In this document: in pieces, positions 12,173 through 22,225 of the stretch | How positions within the stretch are numbered: position 1 is the stretch's first letter | Layout of the letters: each line of letters starts with the position of its first letter | DNA from: Rhododendron vialii | Lineage: Eukaryota; Streptophyta; Magnoliopsida; Ericales; Ericaceae | Length of the DNA stretch: 64,000 nt | NCBI RefSeq assembly: GCF_030253575.1 | Contig: NC_080559.1 | Span: 35,654,501 to 35,718,500, forward strand | Direction: 5' to 3' | Notes under the pieces: generated by a model | What the model was told of the DNA's origin: nothing | Databases searched by the model: none | What the model saw: only the letters and a program-made list of their open reading frames with translations | Made by a program: the position numbers and the translations under genes

Positions 12173-13908
12173 CTTCATTGGTTTTTCCCTTCTTGCCCGT
12201 GAGATAGACCTAGCGAAGCTGGTTACAACCTTTCGGCTTAGTGGTTCATGTATTTTGAATATCTTTTTGTGTTGTTTTTCTGTTTGGCGTGCAATGTTTT
12301 ATTCTTAGAAACGGCAAAAGGAGGGTTTCCCAAAGAATGTAGCCGTTATATCCATTAGGCTCCATGTCGTGTTGGATCAACATGTTCTGAGGGTTATTTG
12401 AACTTGTGTATTGGTCTAATACTACCACATTTTGTGTGCAGTTTAGTAAATGCTGGATTTGTCGCACTTACACATTGTATCTCATCTGCGTTCGTCTTGG
12501 GTAGTTTTAGAATGTTGTAATTAATGAAAGTTGTAAAGCCTGGGGGTTGCTGGAAAGGGTTATTCAGTAAAATGCTTGCGGCACAGAAGAATATTGGCCT
12601 CTTGTAACACTTGATAAGTTTAGGATGAGTTGGTATTTGCTTTGTTGATTTCTTCGGGATCGACTCTCCTGAAAAGAACGAATTGTGGTTCGCAGGATCA
12701 GAATTATTGCTGAAATGTGGAATCAGAAGTGAACAATCCCGAAGATCCTTGTTGTAGGTTCGGGAAATAGACATTGACAATAGTGATTCTGGGGTCCACT
12801 CCAATTGGGCACATCTGCCTTGGCTGAAAGGCGTATTGCAGGTTGAGTGTTGGGTCGATTTTTATTTGTGGCTGAAGTTGTAACTGCGTTTTGCAAAGCC
12901 GTTGGAGTGAGAGAAATCGATTGCCTGTACACCTAAAACAGAAAGAGTGTTGTTAGTCGATAAACTCAATTTCCCAAGTTCAATGTGCATATACATGAGA
13001 TAGAGATTTAAACACAGACCATAAAGAATAACACAGTACGTGGATTCTATAGACAAGGACGGAGTCACTACTGAGTCGGAATTTTGATTTCGTGATCTAG
13101 AATACCGTTTGGAATCATTCAACCTAAATGTTATCTTGAAATTAAAGACCTAATTAAGCCAGTCCATCCAAGCGAATGCCGTTTGGAACCTAATGTCACT
13201 TGAGGATCACTTGTGTCTAATCAAGTTATAGCATAAGCTTCCATCAATCTTACAAACAGGGACTCAAAACTTAGGTCACATAATTCTCTAGAAGAATTTT
13301 TCGTTCCTCCTTTCAATTCTTGCTCTATATATTCGTTCTCAATTCTTGTTCTTACGACTTTTAATAGTTTTGTGTTAATCTTGAACAAGGGCAGAGCTAC
13401 CATGGGTAAAGTGGGCCCCACTGACCTCAAAATTTATCTGTCAAATTGGTTAGGTTATTACTACATCGTAAATTTATCCCACAATGCAATGAAATTGCAC
13501 CAAGCACAAAGCAATCCCCACTAAAAGTATAAATTTGCCCTCATTTTAACACTAGAATTACAGAAATCATTGGTCAATAAATGTGCATCATATTCATTGA
13601 ATGGTGAAGAAGCTAGAATCGCAACACACATTTTTTAATTCAAAACACATAATTGCAAACTTCTATCCAAAAGCCATAAGTATCGCAATTTTTTTTGCAC
13701 AATGTCACTTCTTAAGGCTGTCAATCAGTAATAATTTCCTATCCTAGAAGTAATTCGTATTCAATTTCCAATTAGCAAATAAGAAGAGATTAAGTACGTG
13801 TCTAAAAATTGACTCCCACTACTGGGTATTCTTGCTCCGCCCCTATTTTTTAAAGACGCTTCAATTCATAATTGTGCTCGCGCATTAAGCATTACGTGAG
13901 CACTAATA
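12173..13908. other. Intergenic stretch, nothing recognised
   Basis: AT-rich sequence without a coding frame that resembles any family I know. Open frames on the minus strand at about 12246-13122 are short and overlap one another in different frames, which is the pattern of chance frames. Confidence 0.5.
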
Positions 13909-14055
13909 CTTTAGCAACCACATTTAGATATCACATTTTAGATACCATGCGGTGTGTCATCACCATTGTATTGGTTGTGCCAATACAAAGTTAATACAAT
14001 GGTGACACATCATATGATACCTAAAATGTGTTGTTCAAATGTGGTCGCCATAAAG
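13909..14055. mobile_element. Foldback MITE, 147 bp
   Basis: The element is an almost complete palindrome: the left arm begins CTTTAGCAACCACATTT and the right arm ends AAATGTGGTCGCCATAAAG, with arms of about 65 bases around a short centre near 13975. It has no coding potential. No clean target-site duplication is visible, so the superfamily is left open. Confidence 0.7.
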
Positions 14056-15318
14056 AAAAAAAAGCGAGGAAGCACTTGAAGGATTGCAAAAGTAAGAGAG
14101 AATCTCAACTCTCTGATCATAAAATTAGCCATGGTGGTTTCGTATTCATTTAGAATCGGTCAAGAATCTTCTGCTCCTAAATATCTTCCTATACTTTATT
14201 TGATTGGGACATAAGCCTTAAGTAACTCCACAGCTTGATAGCCGGCCTGATAACTTGCTTTCTGTTAGCAAAATTAATAAACCTAGAGGGAAGAGGCTTG
14301 CCACACAAGAGGCCGTGAGCTCGAATCTCATGAAAGTCAAACATTTCAAACTTTGGAGTCTTTGAAGATTTGCTTGACAGTTAATTTCAAGACTCCAAAA
14401 TTAGGCGAGATGAGTGCAAACTGACCCAAACATCTGTTTCCTAAAAGGGAAGAGGGAGCACCAGATCCAATTAACAAGGGGCCGGTTAGATAGATTTATT
14501 TAATGCATGATACCCTACAAAAGGATAAGTATTACTAGCTGAAAGTTATTGGTGCCTAAATACTGTATTATTTAAATTGGTAGCTAGATTAGAGAAAATT
14601 AAGTTGGAAGGTATAGTGTGGTCAAGATGGGATAGCTTCCATATCTCTGCCTGCGAATACGGAGGCAAGCGTAGTTAGTGGGTGTATTATTCGGGTGTGC
14701 CATCAATTAAGATGACATCTTCCACAGTTCTATATAATCTCATCTCATGTGCCCCCTTCCCCACACTCTTTTGTCATAATCTTCACTAACTAACATCACT
14801 TGTAAACTGATACTTTTGGTAACTCTTTTTTTAGCTTTTCGCCATAATTTTTAGGTAACATCGTTCCTCTCGACGAGAAGAATCAGAAAAGTATGAAAAT
14901 ATAGACTAAATTTTTTTTAAAAATGAATATAAGAAGACGCTAAATACCAATGAAAACTGTATTTTCAAACTTTTTTCGTCTTTAGTGAACTTTTTGCAAC
15001 TTTTAATTCGGTCATAGATAGTTTTACTTTTTAGATTTCATTCATCAAAATAAAAAGTTAATCCAAAAATAACTTGACTCCAATCTAGTAAAAATTCAGA
15101 GGAAAAAACAAAAAATATCGTGAGAAAAAGACAGTATAATTTAGGCTAAAATATGGCATCAAACAGATCAGAAATTCATTCAAATTGTTTGGTTATTAAC
15201 TTATTATGTTATAAACAGTGCAGGAGATTCATATTTTGAAACTATGTGGTGTTACTATTGAAAGTACTTGCGTACCATCATACAACCCAAGAGGTTGATT
15301 GAGTGAGAACATCGCAAC
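14056..15318. other. Intergenic stretch, possible SINE remnant
   Basis: No gene is seen. At about 14290-14335 a stretch containing GAGCTCGAATCTC resembles a pol III B box and might be a SINE remnant, but no matching A box at the right distance is convincing. The rest is AT-rich and featureless to the eye. Confidence 0.35.
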
Positions 15319-15627
15319 TGTTGGGTCCGGAGTGCCCCCATGGATTTGGTTACACAATGTTACTCTCTGCGACCGCTCTAAAAACAGACTCGCGAGTGCG
15401 ATATCAAATGTCATAAAAGATTTAATTGAAATCATTCATACCACCAATTGGTTTTAGGAGAGATGGTGGAAAAGCGGTCCGACAAGTAGTATCAGAGCCA
15501 GAAAATCATGGGTTCAAGTCGCGGAAGCCTCATCGGTGAGGGAGGGATTGTTGGGCCCGGAGTGCCCCAATGAATTTGGTTACACAATGCTACTCCCTGC
15601 GACCGCTCTAAGAAAAGCGGTCTGACA
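15319..15627 (+). mobile_element. TRIM (miniature LTR retrotransposon)
   Basis: Fossil of a non-coding LTR-type element. The parts are: left LTR 15319-15484 beginning TGTTGGG and ending GACA; a primer-binding site like the initiator-Met tRNA type (TAGTATCAGAGCC) at 15487-15499; a purine tract just before the right LTR; and right LTR 15549-15627, also TG to CA. The LTRs share long near-identical stretches. Perfect 5-bp target duplications GCAAC flank it at 15314-15318 and 15628-15632. There is no coding region, so it was mobilised by another element. It does not carry the 5S-like segment of Cassandra. Confidence 0.8.
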
Positions 15628-15632
15628 GCAAC

Positions 15633-16089
15633 AAATAGTGATTTATTTCTCATGCTCAAAGTTTCGTTTCTCACAAACCATAAGGGGAAAAATGAGCATC
15701 ATTAGAGATTTACATGGTGATTAAGCTGACTCGGGCATCCAGTTACCTGCAGAAAAGAATACCGAAGTTTCGACCAATTATTACGTGCTCTATTCAAAAG
15801 ACTTGGGCAAATAGTGCTGTTTTTTTTAGCCAAAAAAGAAAAAAGAAAAATAGAAGTGCCCCCTTGTTGTTTGTCGGATACGGAAAATTGTTTTAATTGA
15901 CGCATGGAACAAAAACTCTTCTTAATAACAGTGATGGATTTGGAAAGAGCTCGCTTATAAAGCAGAGCGCAGGCATGCACTATACTGGGAATTAAGGACC
16001 CCTCCCATTGCATAGTGTGGCTAAAGCTAGTAACATAAAACTCCAACAAATAATTAAAGTGGTTTAGTTAACGCTGCAAAAGTAATAAA
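15633..16089. other. Intergenic stretch, nothing recognised
   Basis: AT-rich sequence between the TRIM and the Stowaway MITE. Short open frames on both strands overlap and have no family features. Confidence 0.5.
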
Positions 16090-16091
16090 TA

Positions 16092-16336
16092 CTCCCTCCG
16101 TTCCTAAATGAGAGTTCATATTACTATTTCGGATACTTCAAAAAATTATTTATATCTTTCAATTTTTAATGCTAAAAATATTCAATGTGGATCTTATTTG
16201 ATAGATTTCAATTAGTTTTATTAGAAAAAAAATTAAAAATCATAAAAAAATATTACTACTATAAATTGAAAGATATAAACAAAATAAAAATAACAGGAAA
16301 AAATGAAAGTGAACTCTTATTTAGAAACGGAGGGAG
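16092..16336. mobile_element. Stowaway MITE (Tc1/mariner type), 245 bp
   Basis: Terminal inverted repeats begin CTCCCTCCGTTCC at the left and end with GGAGGGAG at the right, the Stowaway hallmark, and TA target duplications flank it at 16090-16091 and 16337-16338. The interior is AT-rich and itself partly palindromic, with ATATCTTTCAATTT facing AAATTGAAAGATAT. A diverged relative of the interior is present at about 47770-47945. Confidence 0.9.
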
Positions 16337-17357
16337 TATTAGGATATTAATTTTGACACTTCACTTTTGGAGCACCGGTAATAAAATTTGGAGCGCTAAA
16401 ATTAATAGCCTAAATATTACTCGTACATAGTAGAAGCAGTGATATGTTTCACAGTTACTTTTAAAAAACTACCAAAGAAAATCTTGAAAATTAACCAATA
16501 TCCGCGACAATTCTTGTTTCTAATCAAGGAATTAGTCGAGGTGAAATCTGGACAACACCGATGCTGTAAAAAAAAAAAAAGATTTCTCGTTCTCACTATG
16601 ATCAAAGATTATTTATTACTACCCAGTAAAACTTTTAAAAAAAATTATCTTCATCAATATTTTAGTACTATTTCCAAAATGGACTCTGAGGAAACGCCAA
16701 CAAATGATTGAAAGAAGGGGAAAAAGAAAAAAGAAAAAAAAAAGTGGCATAGTCAAATGATGAGAGAAAAGGGAAAGAGCACAAACCCTAGCTAGTGGCT
16801 GATTAAGGCTAGGGGTAGCTTGGCGTGGCATCAAAGTCTGTCTCCACTGAAGTGGAAAAAATGGAACATTTAATCGTAGAATATTCCAAGGCAAAAATGT
16901 AGTAATGCTCCAAGCAAGTTACTCCAGTCCGTCCATTGGATTTGATGGATGGGCCGGGAGGGCCGTCCTTGTGAAAGTAACTTAAGCCAATCAAGGTGAC
17001 CCGTCCTTATACAATAAGGAAATATATCTATATGATCAAATTAAGGGGAAACATCAGCGCCGACGGGTGGAGCCCCACCACCAATCGCCGCCCCAACTCC
17101 ACTCTCGCCCCCCACCACCACACCATGCATGCACTACTATGCCAATGAATCTTAATTTGTTTCCTAGTGAAGTGTACTACTTCTACTGTGTAGTGGCATG
17201 GCTGGATATATACACAGCCGTTGCCTGCCCCTAGCTAGCTAGCAATAATATTATACTGTATGTCTTTTTCCATCTCCAGGCCTCAAAAGTCTCAATCGCA
17301 TTGTCGAAGGAATTATTAATAGAGGTATCTTACAAAATCCTAGTGGGCGGGGGTTTA
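16337..17357. other. Intergenic stretch, nothing recognised
   Basis: AT-rich DNA with homopolymer runs near 16567-16580 and 16725-16742. No gene, RNA or element boundary could be supported. Confidence 0.5.
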
Positions 17358-17537
17358 GGGGAGCTGCTGTCTCTAAGGGATAACATTCAACGGTGCTCAA
17401 TATCACCGTCTAAAAGCGTTTTGAGCAGGTTGGAAGAAGGGTTCTTCTAAAATTCGGACCAATGATTATCAAGACGGACGGTGAGATTAAGCGTTGTTGA
17501 ATGTTGTACATTGTCCCTAAGAGACAGCAGTCCCCCA
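17358..17537. mobile_element. Inverted-repeat element, about 180 bp
   Basis: The left arm with GAGCTGCTGTCTCTAAGGGA pairs with the right arm TCCCTAAGAGACAGCAGTCC, and pairing extends inward through ATTCAAC and TCACCGTC motifs. The arms are about 55 bases with a loop of about 70. No target duplication is evident. It is probably a foldback MITE. Confidence 0.6.
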
Positions 17538-18225
17538 AGTTTGAGAGAGAGACGTTAGGTTAAATTTGTCTTGACAAAGATACACTGTTATCATTTTCAT
17601 CTCTCATCCATTGATTTGGATAAAAGGTTACCAATATTTGATAAATTTGATTTCTTTTTTTTCTTTTTTTGCATCGATGACTTGCATGTCAAGACCAACA
17701 AAATGAAGAGGTCAAATTGTAGAAATAAATTGTGGGGCTGCAAGCTTTGGGTGGTATATTGATATAGGTGTGTTCAAATTGGAATACATATATAGCAGGA
17801 CTCCATTTCTGGACCCACACTTTTGTGGTGCTTTTTATTATATGCATAAACGTATTAATGAAAGAATAGCAAGCCTTTGCCTTTAGGCTTTCAAGGGCAA
17901 AACGGTCACAACAATGGTTCAATGGAGCAGTTACGCATGCAAGCTCTAGGGCTAGGAGGAGTATGAGATAGCTAGAACTTTCCTTTCCAAGTTGTTTTTT
18001 GTTTTGGGGGGTAAAACAAAAAGGAAAAAGACTAGGTCCAAAGGCTAGCTAGTAGTACAAAAGTAAGAAAAGGAAAGAAGAGATCACTGTGGCTGAAACA
18101 GTATGATGTTAACTAGTTATTATGTTATTTGTTGAGATGGGATGGTTCCAAGATGGTGTGGGTACCGCATGATCTTTGTGGTGTTGAGTTCACGAATGAT
18201 TATTGAAAAGAAAAATACATTGCCA

Positions 18226-18300
18226 CGGGGCTTCGGTCTAACGGCATCAGAACTGCACTTGAATATTAAAAGAAAAGGGATTAGGAGTTCAATTCTTCTT
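18226..18300 (+). repeat. Possible tRNA-derived SINE head
   Basis: CGGTCTAACGG near 18233 resembles a pol III A box and GAGTTCAATTC near 18288 resembles a B box, about 55 bases apart. The segment does not fold into a convincing tRNA by eye, and no tail or target duplication was found. It is a weak candidate only. Confidence 0.25.
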
Positions 18301-18634
18301 CTGATCGATGTGTTAAATTTAATTATTCTAACAATTTCGATGATATTGAAAAAAGAAAAATTAGAAAGAAGAAAAATTGTGGGTGAAAGTCATGCAAGGT
18401 TCTCTAAGGAGAGAGTGTAATCATTGAACCAGTTTGGAGGGAGGATGCGGGAGATGAGTGGCTAGTTTCTATATTTACCCTTCAAGGCAACAAATGTTGC
18501 TAATCATTTTTTTTTTTCATCCAACATTTAGATTCCCCTTCACTTCTCCCATCTTTATGTAGCATTTGTCAAGATTTTCTCAATAAATTTATTGTTGTTT
18601 AAAAAAAATAATTGGTTAAAGACCCGTGCTCCTC

Positions 18635-18678
18635 CGGCCTTAATTAAATTTTTTTTTTTGATCCGCGGCCTTAATTAA
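18635..18678 (-). repeat. Micro-insertion footprint with 13-bp direct repeats
   Basis: CGGCCTTAATTAA occurs at 18635-18647 and again at 18666-18678. Between them lie 18 bases, a T-run then GATCCG; read on the minus strand this is CGGATC followed by a run of A. The layout fits an almost completely truncated LINE-type insertion. Confidence 0.55.
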
Positions 18679-19337
18679 TTAGGAACCTTAATTACTCCAC
18701 ATGGTCAGCAATTTTATCGTCAATCTTGAAGAATTGTGTTATTTTTTAAAATTAAATGGTTATGGTTTTGTGCATATTTTTTTGAATTTTTTGCACCAAT
18801 TTAATAAAGAGATTTAGATCTTTAATTTCGTGAAAAATAATTAGAAGACTGCACAAAATTTACTGAAAAATAAATTGACCTTTTTTAATGGACTAACTTT
18901 TAGGACAGAAGGAGTATATCTATCGTTCAACATATTAATCACTAGGCCTAGTTTGGGATCACTGATTTGATGACCTTATTTATTTATTTCTTTAATTTGT
19001 CTCGAAATTCTGTTTGAATTTTTTACTTTTTAGGTGCTCCTTATTAAGGCACGCTTCTGTTACAAAGTGTGAATTCTAATCCCCTTATCTTTGCTCTTTT
19101 TTCTAATACAAGAAAATCTTAATATTTTCTATATTCTCAATAAATGAGAGGAATTTTGAATTCTCGTCAAATAAAGTGCTCATTACATGTCGGACCAACT
19201 TAGTCCATTTACATGTCCATCGAACTAACTAGTGTAAGAGGGAACTTTTCACCTCTAGAATTTTAATCTCTATATATGTGTAGAGGAGCATTACCCTTTA
19301 GCTTGGACATGTACACAAAGGAAAATAAGGATAATAA

Positions 19338-19550
19338 GGGCTTTGTTCGGTTCACCGTTTAGTTTTAGTTTTGTTTTCAATAATTTACCTATTTTTTTCT
19401 CCAATCATTATCCTATTTTTTCAATTATTACTTTCTCATCTATCTCTATCTCTCTCCAATCATTACCTCTATCTTCAATCAGTACTCTATTTCTCTCTCC
19501 ACCCACTACCAAAACTAAACTACACTAAACTGCCAACCAAATACAACCGG
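19338..19550. mobile_element. Non-autonomous DNA element (MITE), about 213 bp
   Basis: The left end GGGCTTTGTTCGGTT and the right end AACCAAATACAACCGG are imperfect inverted repeats. Matching continues inward, with GTTTAGTTTTAGTTTTG facing CAAAACTAAACTACACTAAAC, for about 40 bases. The interior is pyrimidine-rich. The ends would suit PIF/Harbinger or hAT; the flanks do not settle the target duplication. It sits about 280 bases upstream of the DUF4408 start codon. Confidence 0.6.
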
Positions 19551-19590
19551 ATATTCAAAAGGCACCATTGTACGGAGTGTACAATACAAC

Positions 19591-19593
<3 letters not shown>

Positions 19594-19630
<37 letters not shown>

Positions 19631-19638
19631 TCACTCTC
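19594..19638. repeat. (CT)n microsatellite upstream of the DUF4408 gene
   Basis: An almost pure CT tract of about 45 bases lies roughly 195 bases upstream of the start codon at 19833. CT tracts are common in plant 5' leaders and core promoters, so it may lie in the leader. Confidence 0.85.
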
Positions 19639-19832
19639 ACAGTATATATTTATGATAGTATATGGGCAATAACATATATCAGTTATCCACAGGCCGATTG
19701 AAAAAAAATACTCCCATATATCCAACAAAGGTATCACCTCCTCCACAATCTGGTTCAGGGTGATCGTTTCCTCCTCTATCTATAGATATTACTTTTTCTC
19801 TCTCTTCAATATCTACATATACACTCAAAGAA

Positions 19833-20873
19833 ATGGTTAATGACAAAACCCGAAAACGTTTCAAGAAAGAAAAGTTAACCATGGAATTAGAAGATGAAAT
19901 TCTCTCAGCTGGAAACAAGAACCAAGTGGAAACGACCAGAGTACTGACGAGGGTCGGCGGGATAAATATCAGGCTGGTCGTGATCACGTGCATCGCAGCA
20001 GCAGCAGGTATCATGTCCACCTTCGTCATCCTCCTCTACACAGGGTCATTAGACTGCAGCCTAATTACGAGAATGTGTGCTTCATTAAAGAGCTGGTTAT
20101 CTCCGCCTTACATCTACCTCATACTCAACTTCGTCATCATCTCCATTGCTGCTACTTCCTCTACCTGCTTCCGAATCCACCACCCCCATTCTAATTTCCA
20201 TCATTTTCCCAACCACTTCTTCAAACATCACTATAATTTCCATGATCATGACAGTACTCATGCTGCTGATGATGATGCCCTGATGCTTGAAGTCTCACAG
20301 CCTCCTCCACCGCCACCGCCATTGACTGATGATCAACATGGTAAGATTACCCATTTCATAGCAAACGAAATCTCCAACCCGAAAGACGAACATGAAGAAC
20401 AGGAGGAGGAGGAGGAGGAGGATGACAGTGATACATTGGAGGGGACATGGAAAGCGATAACCGGGGAAGGAGGGAGTCCGCAGCGTAGCACTCGACGGCT
20501 GCTTGGGAAGAGCAACACCACCAACACGTTAAGAACACTATCACGACATCCTCCGGCTTCTTCATCGTTGGATCAGCAAATCTTGACACGGTCTCCCGAT
20601 GAAGAACATTATTCTGTAGATCAGGAACAACAACCTTGCCCATTATTGGCTACTTCGAGTAATAGGGAGTTGAGGAAGTCTGAGACGTTCAACGACACCG
20701 CGTCAGCGCAGCAGCGACGAGGGCTGCTGAGGAGGGACCCACAGCCATCACTGAGTCAAGATGAGTTGAACAGACGAGTTGAAGCCTTCATTATGAATTT
20801 TAACCGCCAGATTCGGTTACAGAGACAGGAGTCCGACCAACGTTTCCTTGAAATGATTAGTCGCGGAGTTTAG
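19833..20873 (+). CDS. DUF4408/DUF761 membrane protein
   Basis: A single-exon protein of 346 residues. Hydrophobic segments at about 48-69 and 92-112 form the DUF4408 membrane anchor. They are followed by a His-rich stretch, a proline run, a Glu/Asp-rich stretch (about 185-205) leading into [12 protein letters not shown], and a C-terminal DUF761 motif at about 311-335 containing [12 protein letters not shown]. This order is typical of the plant DUF4408 family, often annotated as cotton-fibre-expressed or pathogen-associated; the molecular role is unknown. The start at 19833 (context AAGAAATGG) gives a basic N-terminus. Met17 (ACCATGG) has the stronger context and could be the true start. No disruption is seen, and the neighbours suggest no partner. 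Confidence 0.85.
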   Translation: MVNDKTRKRFKKEKLTMELEDEILSAGNKNQVETTRVLTRVGGINIRLVVITCIAAAAGIMSTFVILLYTGSLDCSLITRMCASLKSWLSPPYIYLILNFVIISIAATSSTCFRIHHPHSNFHHFPNHFFKHHYNFHDHDSTHAADDDALMLEVSQPPPPPPPLTDDQHGKITHFIANEISNPKDEHEEQEEEEEEDDSDTLEGTWKAITGEGGSPQRSTRRLLGKSNTTNTLRTLSRHPPASSSLDQQILTRSPDEEHYSVDQEQQPCPLLATSSNRELRKSETFNDTASAQQRRGLLRRDPQPSLSQDELNRRVEAFIMNFNRQIRLQRQESDQRFLEMISRGV

Positions 20874-21220
20874 CTTTTTAATTTTAATCCTAAACTAAGC
20901 TAAGCTAGCTCCAATCATGATTCCCAATTTTTACCTCTTCTTCTTGTTGTTTTTTTTTCCAGATTGCTTAAAGTCTAATATCTGCGTGCATGTACTATTA
21001 ATATTAATATTATGTTTCGTTTTTAGTATCTAATTAACGTCTGTATATGTCAATTAATCTCAAAATCTTGAAAATCAAAATCTGTTTAATGTTAGGATTA
21101 GGATAATTAATTAACATATAGTCACTCGTGTAGAAATAGATGTGCACTTTTGATTTTGTTAAAAAAGAATTGGGTGACACACATACACACACATATATTG
21201 CAATTCCTTCATTTGGTATA

Positions 21221-21391
21221 GAGAATAAATTCTTTACACCACCGGTGTAAACATTTGTTTCCTCCAAATCAATTATATTACGTCACGTCGTCATGTCCTA
21301 TTAATTGAGATTACTGTTTTGCAACATAACGCGATGTAATTGATTTGAAGAAAATAAATATTTACACTGACAATGTAAAGAATTTATTCTC
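21221..21391. mobile_element. Foldback MITE, about 171 bp
   Basis: GAGAATAAATTCTTTACA at the left end pairs with TGTAAAGAATTTATTCTC at the right end, and pairing continues through AAATCAATTA-type blocks toward the centre near 21305. Arms are about 65-70 bases. No coding sequence and no unambiguous target duplication. Confidence 0.7.
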
Positions 21392-22040
21392 ATTGATAGA
21401 ATGCCCAAAAAGAGGATAAGAGTTGATATGCATCTAGAAATATAATACTACTAACACGTTTGACTTAACTAGAATTTTAATCAGGCTCACTGCAATACCT
21501 TTTTCTGTGTGTGGATATTTTAAGCAAAAAGTAAAAAAGTGGTTGCAAAATACTTTAGTTATGTGGAAGGCTAATGTTTTTTTTCCCCAACCATCAAGAT
21601 ATCCAAACTAGCTTATGCAAACCTTGATTATTTTCTTTTTAATCCAGTCAAAAGTAGGCTATTCACATTGAAATTAGAGGATTCAAAAAAAAATTCTCAA
21701 TTGCGACTTGACCTCGAGATGTTGCCAAGCTTCGAACTTAATTAGAATGTTTGAATTTACCGCTCATTCTTGTTGCAATTTGAGTTACTCCTCGGGTTTA
21801 GAAGGCTGATGTTTCAAGAGTGCAATTTGGAGTGAAGCCCAAGTTGTAGAAAATTGACTGATTAATTCATGGACCACCAAATTGGGCCAGTTATGTAAGC
21901 CTGCTCAAAATCACTAGGCTTGTTCTGTGGGTCTTCTTCTTCCCGTTACTGCTCTTGGGTTGAAAGAAAAGTAAAGAGTAGTCCTCTTTATGCTTTAGCT
22001 CTCAGTGACAGTCGAGCAGAATCTTTGTTATGCTGACATT

Positions 22041-22062
22041 CTCTCTCTCTCTCTCTCTCTCT
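22041..22062. repeat. (CT)n tract in the probable CLV2 leader
   Basis: Eleven CT units lie about 165 bases upstream of the CLV2 start codon. Leader CT tracts are frequent in plants. Confidence 0.8.
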
Positions 22063-22225
22063 GAAGGAATTACAGGTATTTGTTGTTCTTTAATTCCCAT
22101 TCCCATTCTCTCTACGCTAATAAGTTGTACACCAACCCAATTTGATATTGTCTTTTATACTAATTTACCTGCTTCATCTCCACGCCCTTCACAATCCTTG
22201 CTCAACCCATCTTCTCATTTCAACC

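Larger units (their letters stand above)
17538..19337. other. Intergenic stretch with small retroposition marks
   Basis: No protein gene is seen. The stretch contains a tRNA-like candidate at 18226-18300, a micro-insertion footprint at 18635-18678, and a sequence ending GACAGAAGGAGTATA near 18905 that resembles a worn Stowaway end. Confidence 0.45.
20874..22225. other. Intergenic stretch before CLV2
   Basis: AT-rich spacer with a palindromic element at 21221-21391 and a CT tract at 22041-22062 that probably lies in the CLV2 leader. No other gene is seen. Confidence 0.5.

Noticed and set aside
14290-14335. B-box-like GAGCTCGAATCTC as a tRNA or SINE
   Set aside because: No A box at a suitable distance and no cloverleaf; too weak to annotate.
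15487-15499. TATCAGAGCC stretch as part of a tRNA gene
   Set aside because: It is the primer-binding site of the TRIM, placed directly after the left LTR; no tRNA structure surrounds it.
19371-19655. Ser/Leu-rich open frames upstream of the DUF4408 gene
   Set aside because: They read through a MITE and a CT microsatellite; composition explains them.
20333-20643. Minus-strand frames inside the DUF4408 gene
   Set aside because: Antisense shadows of the acidic and proline stretches of the real protein.
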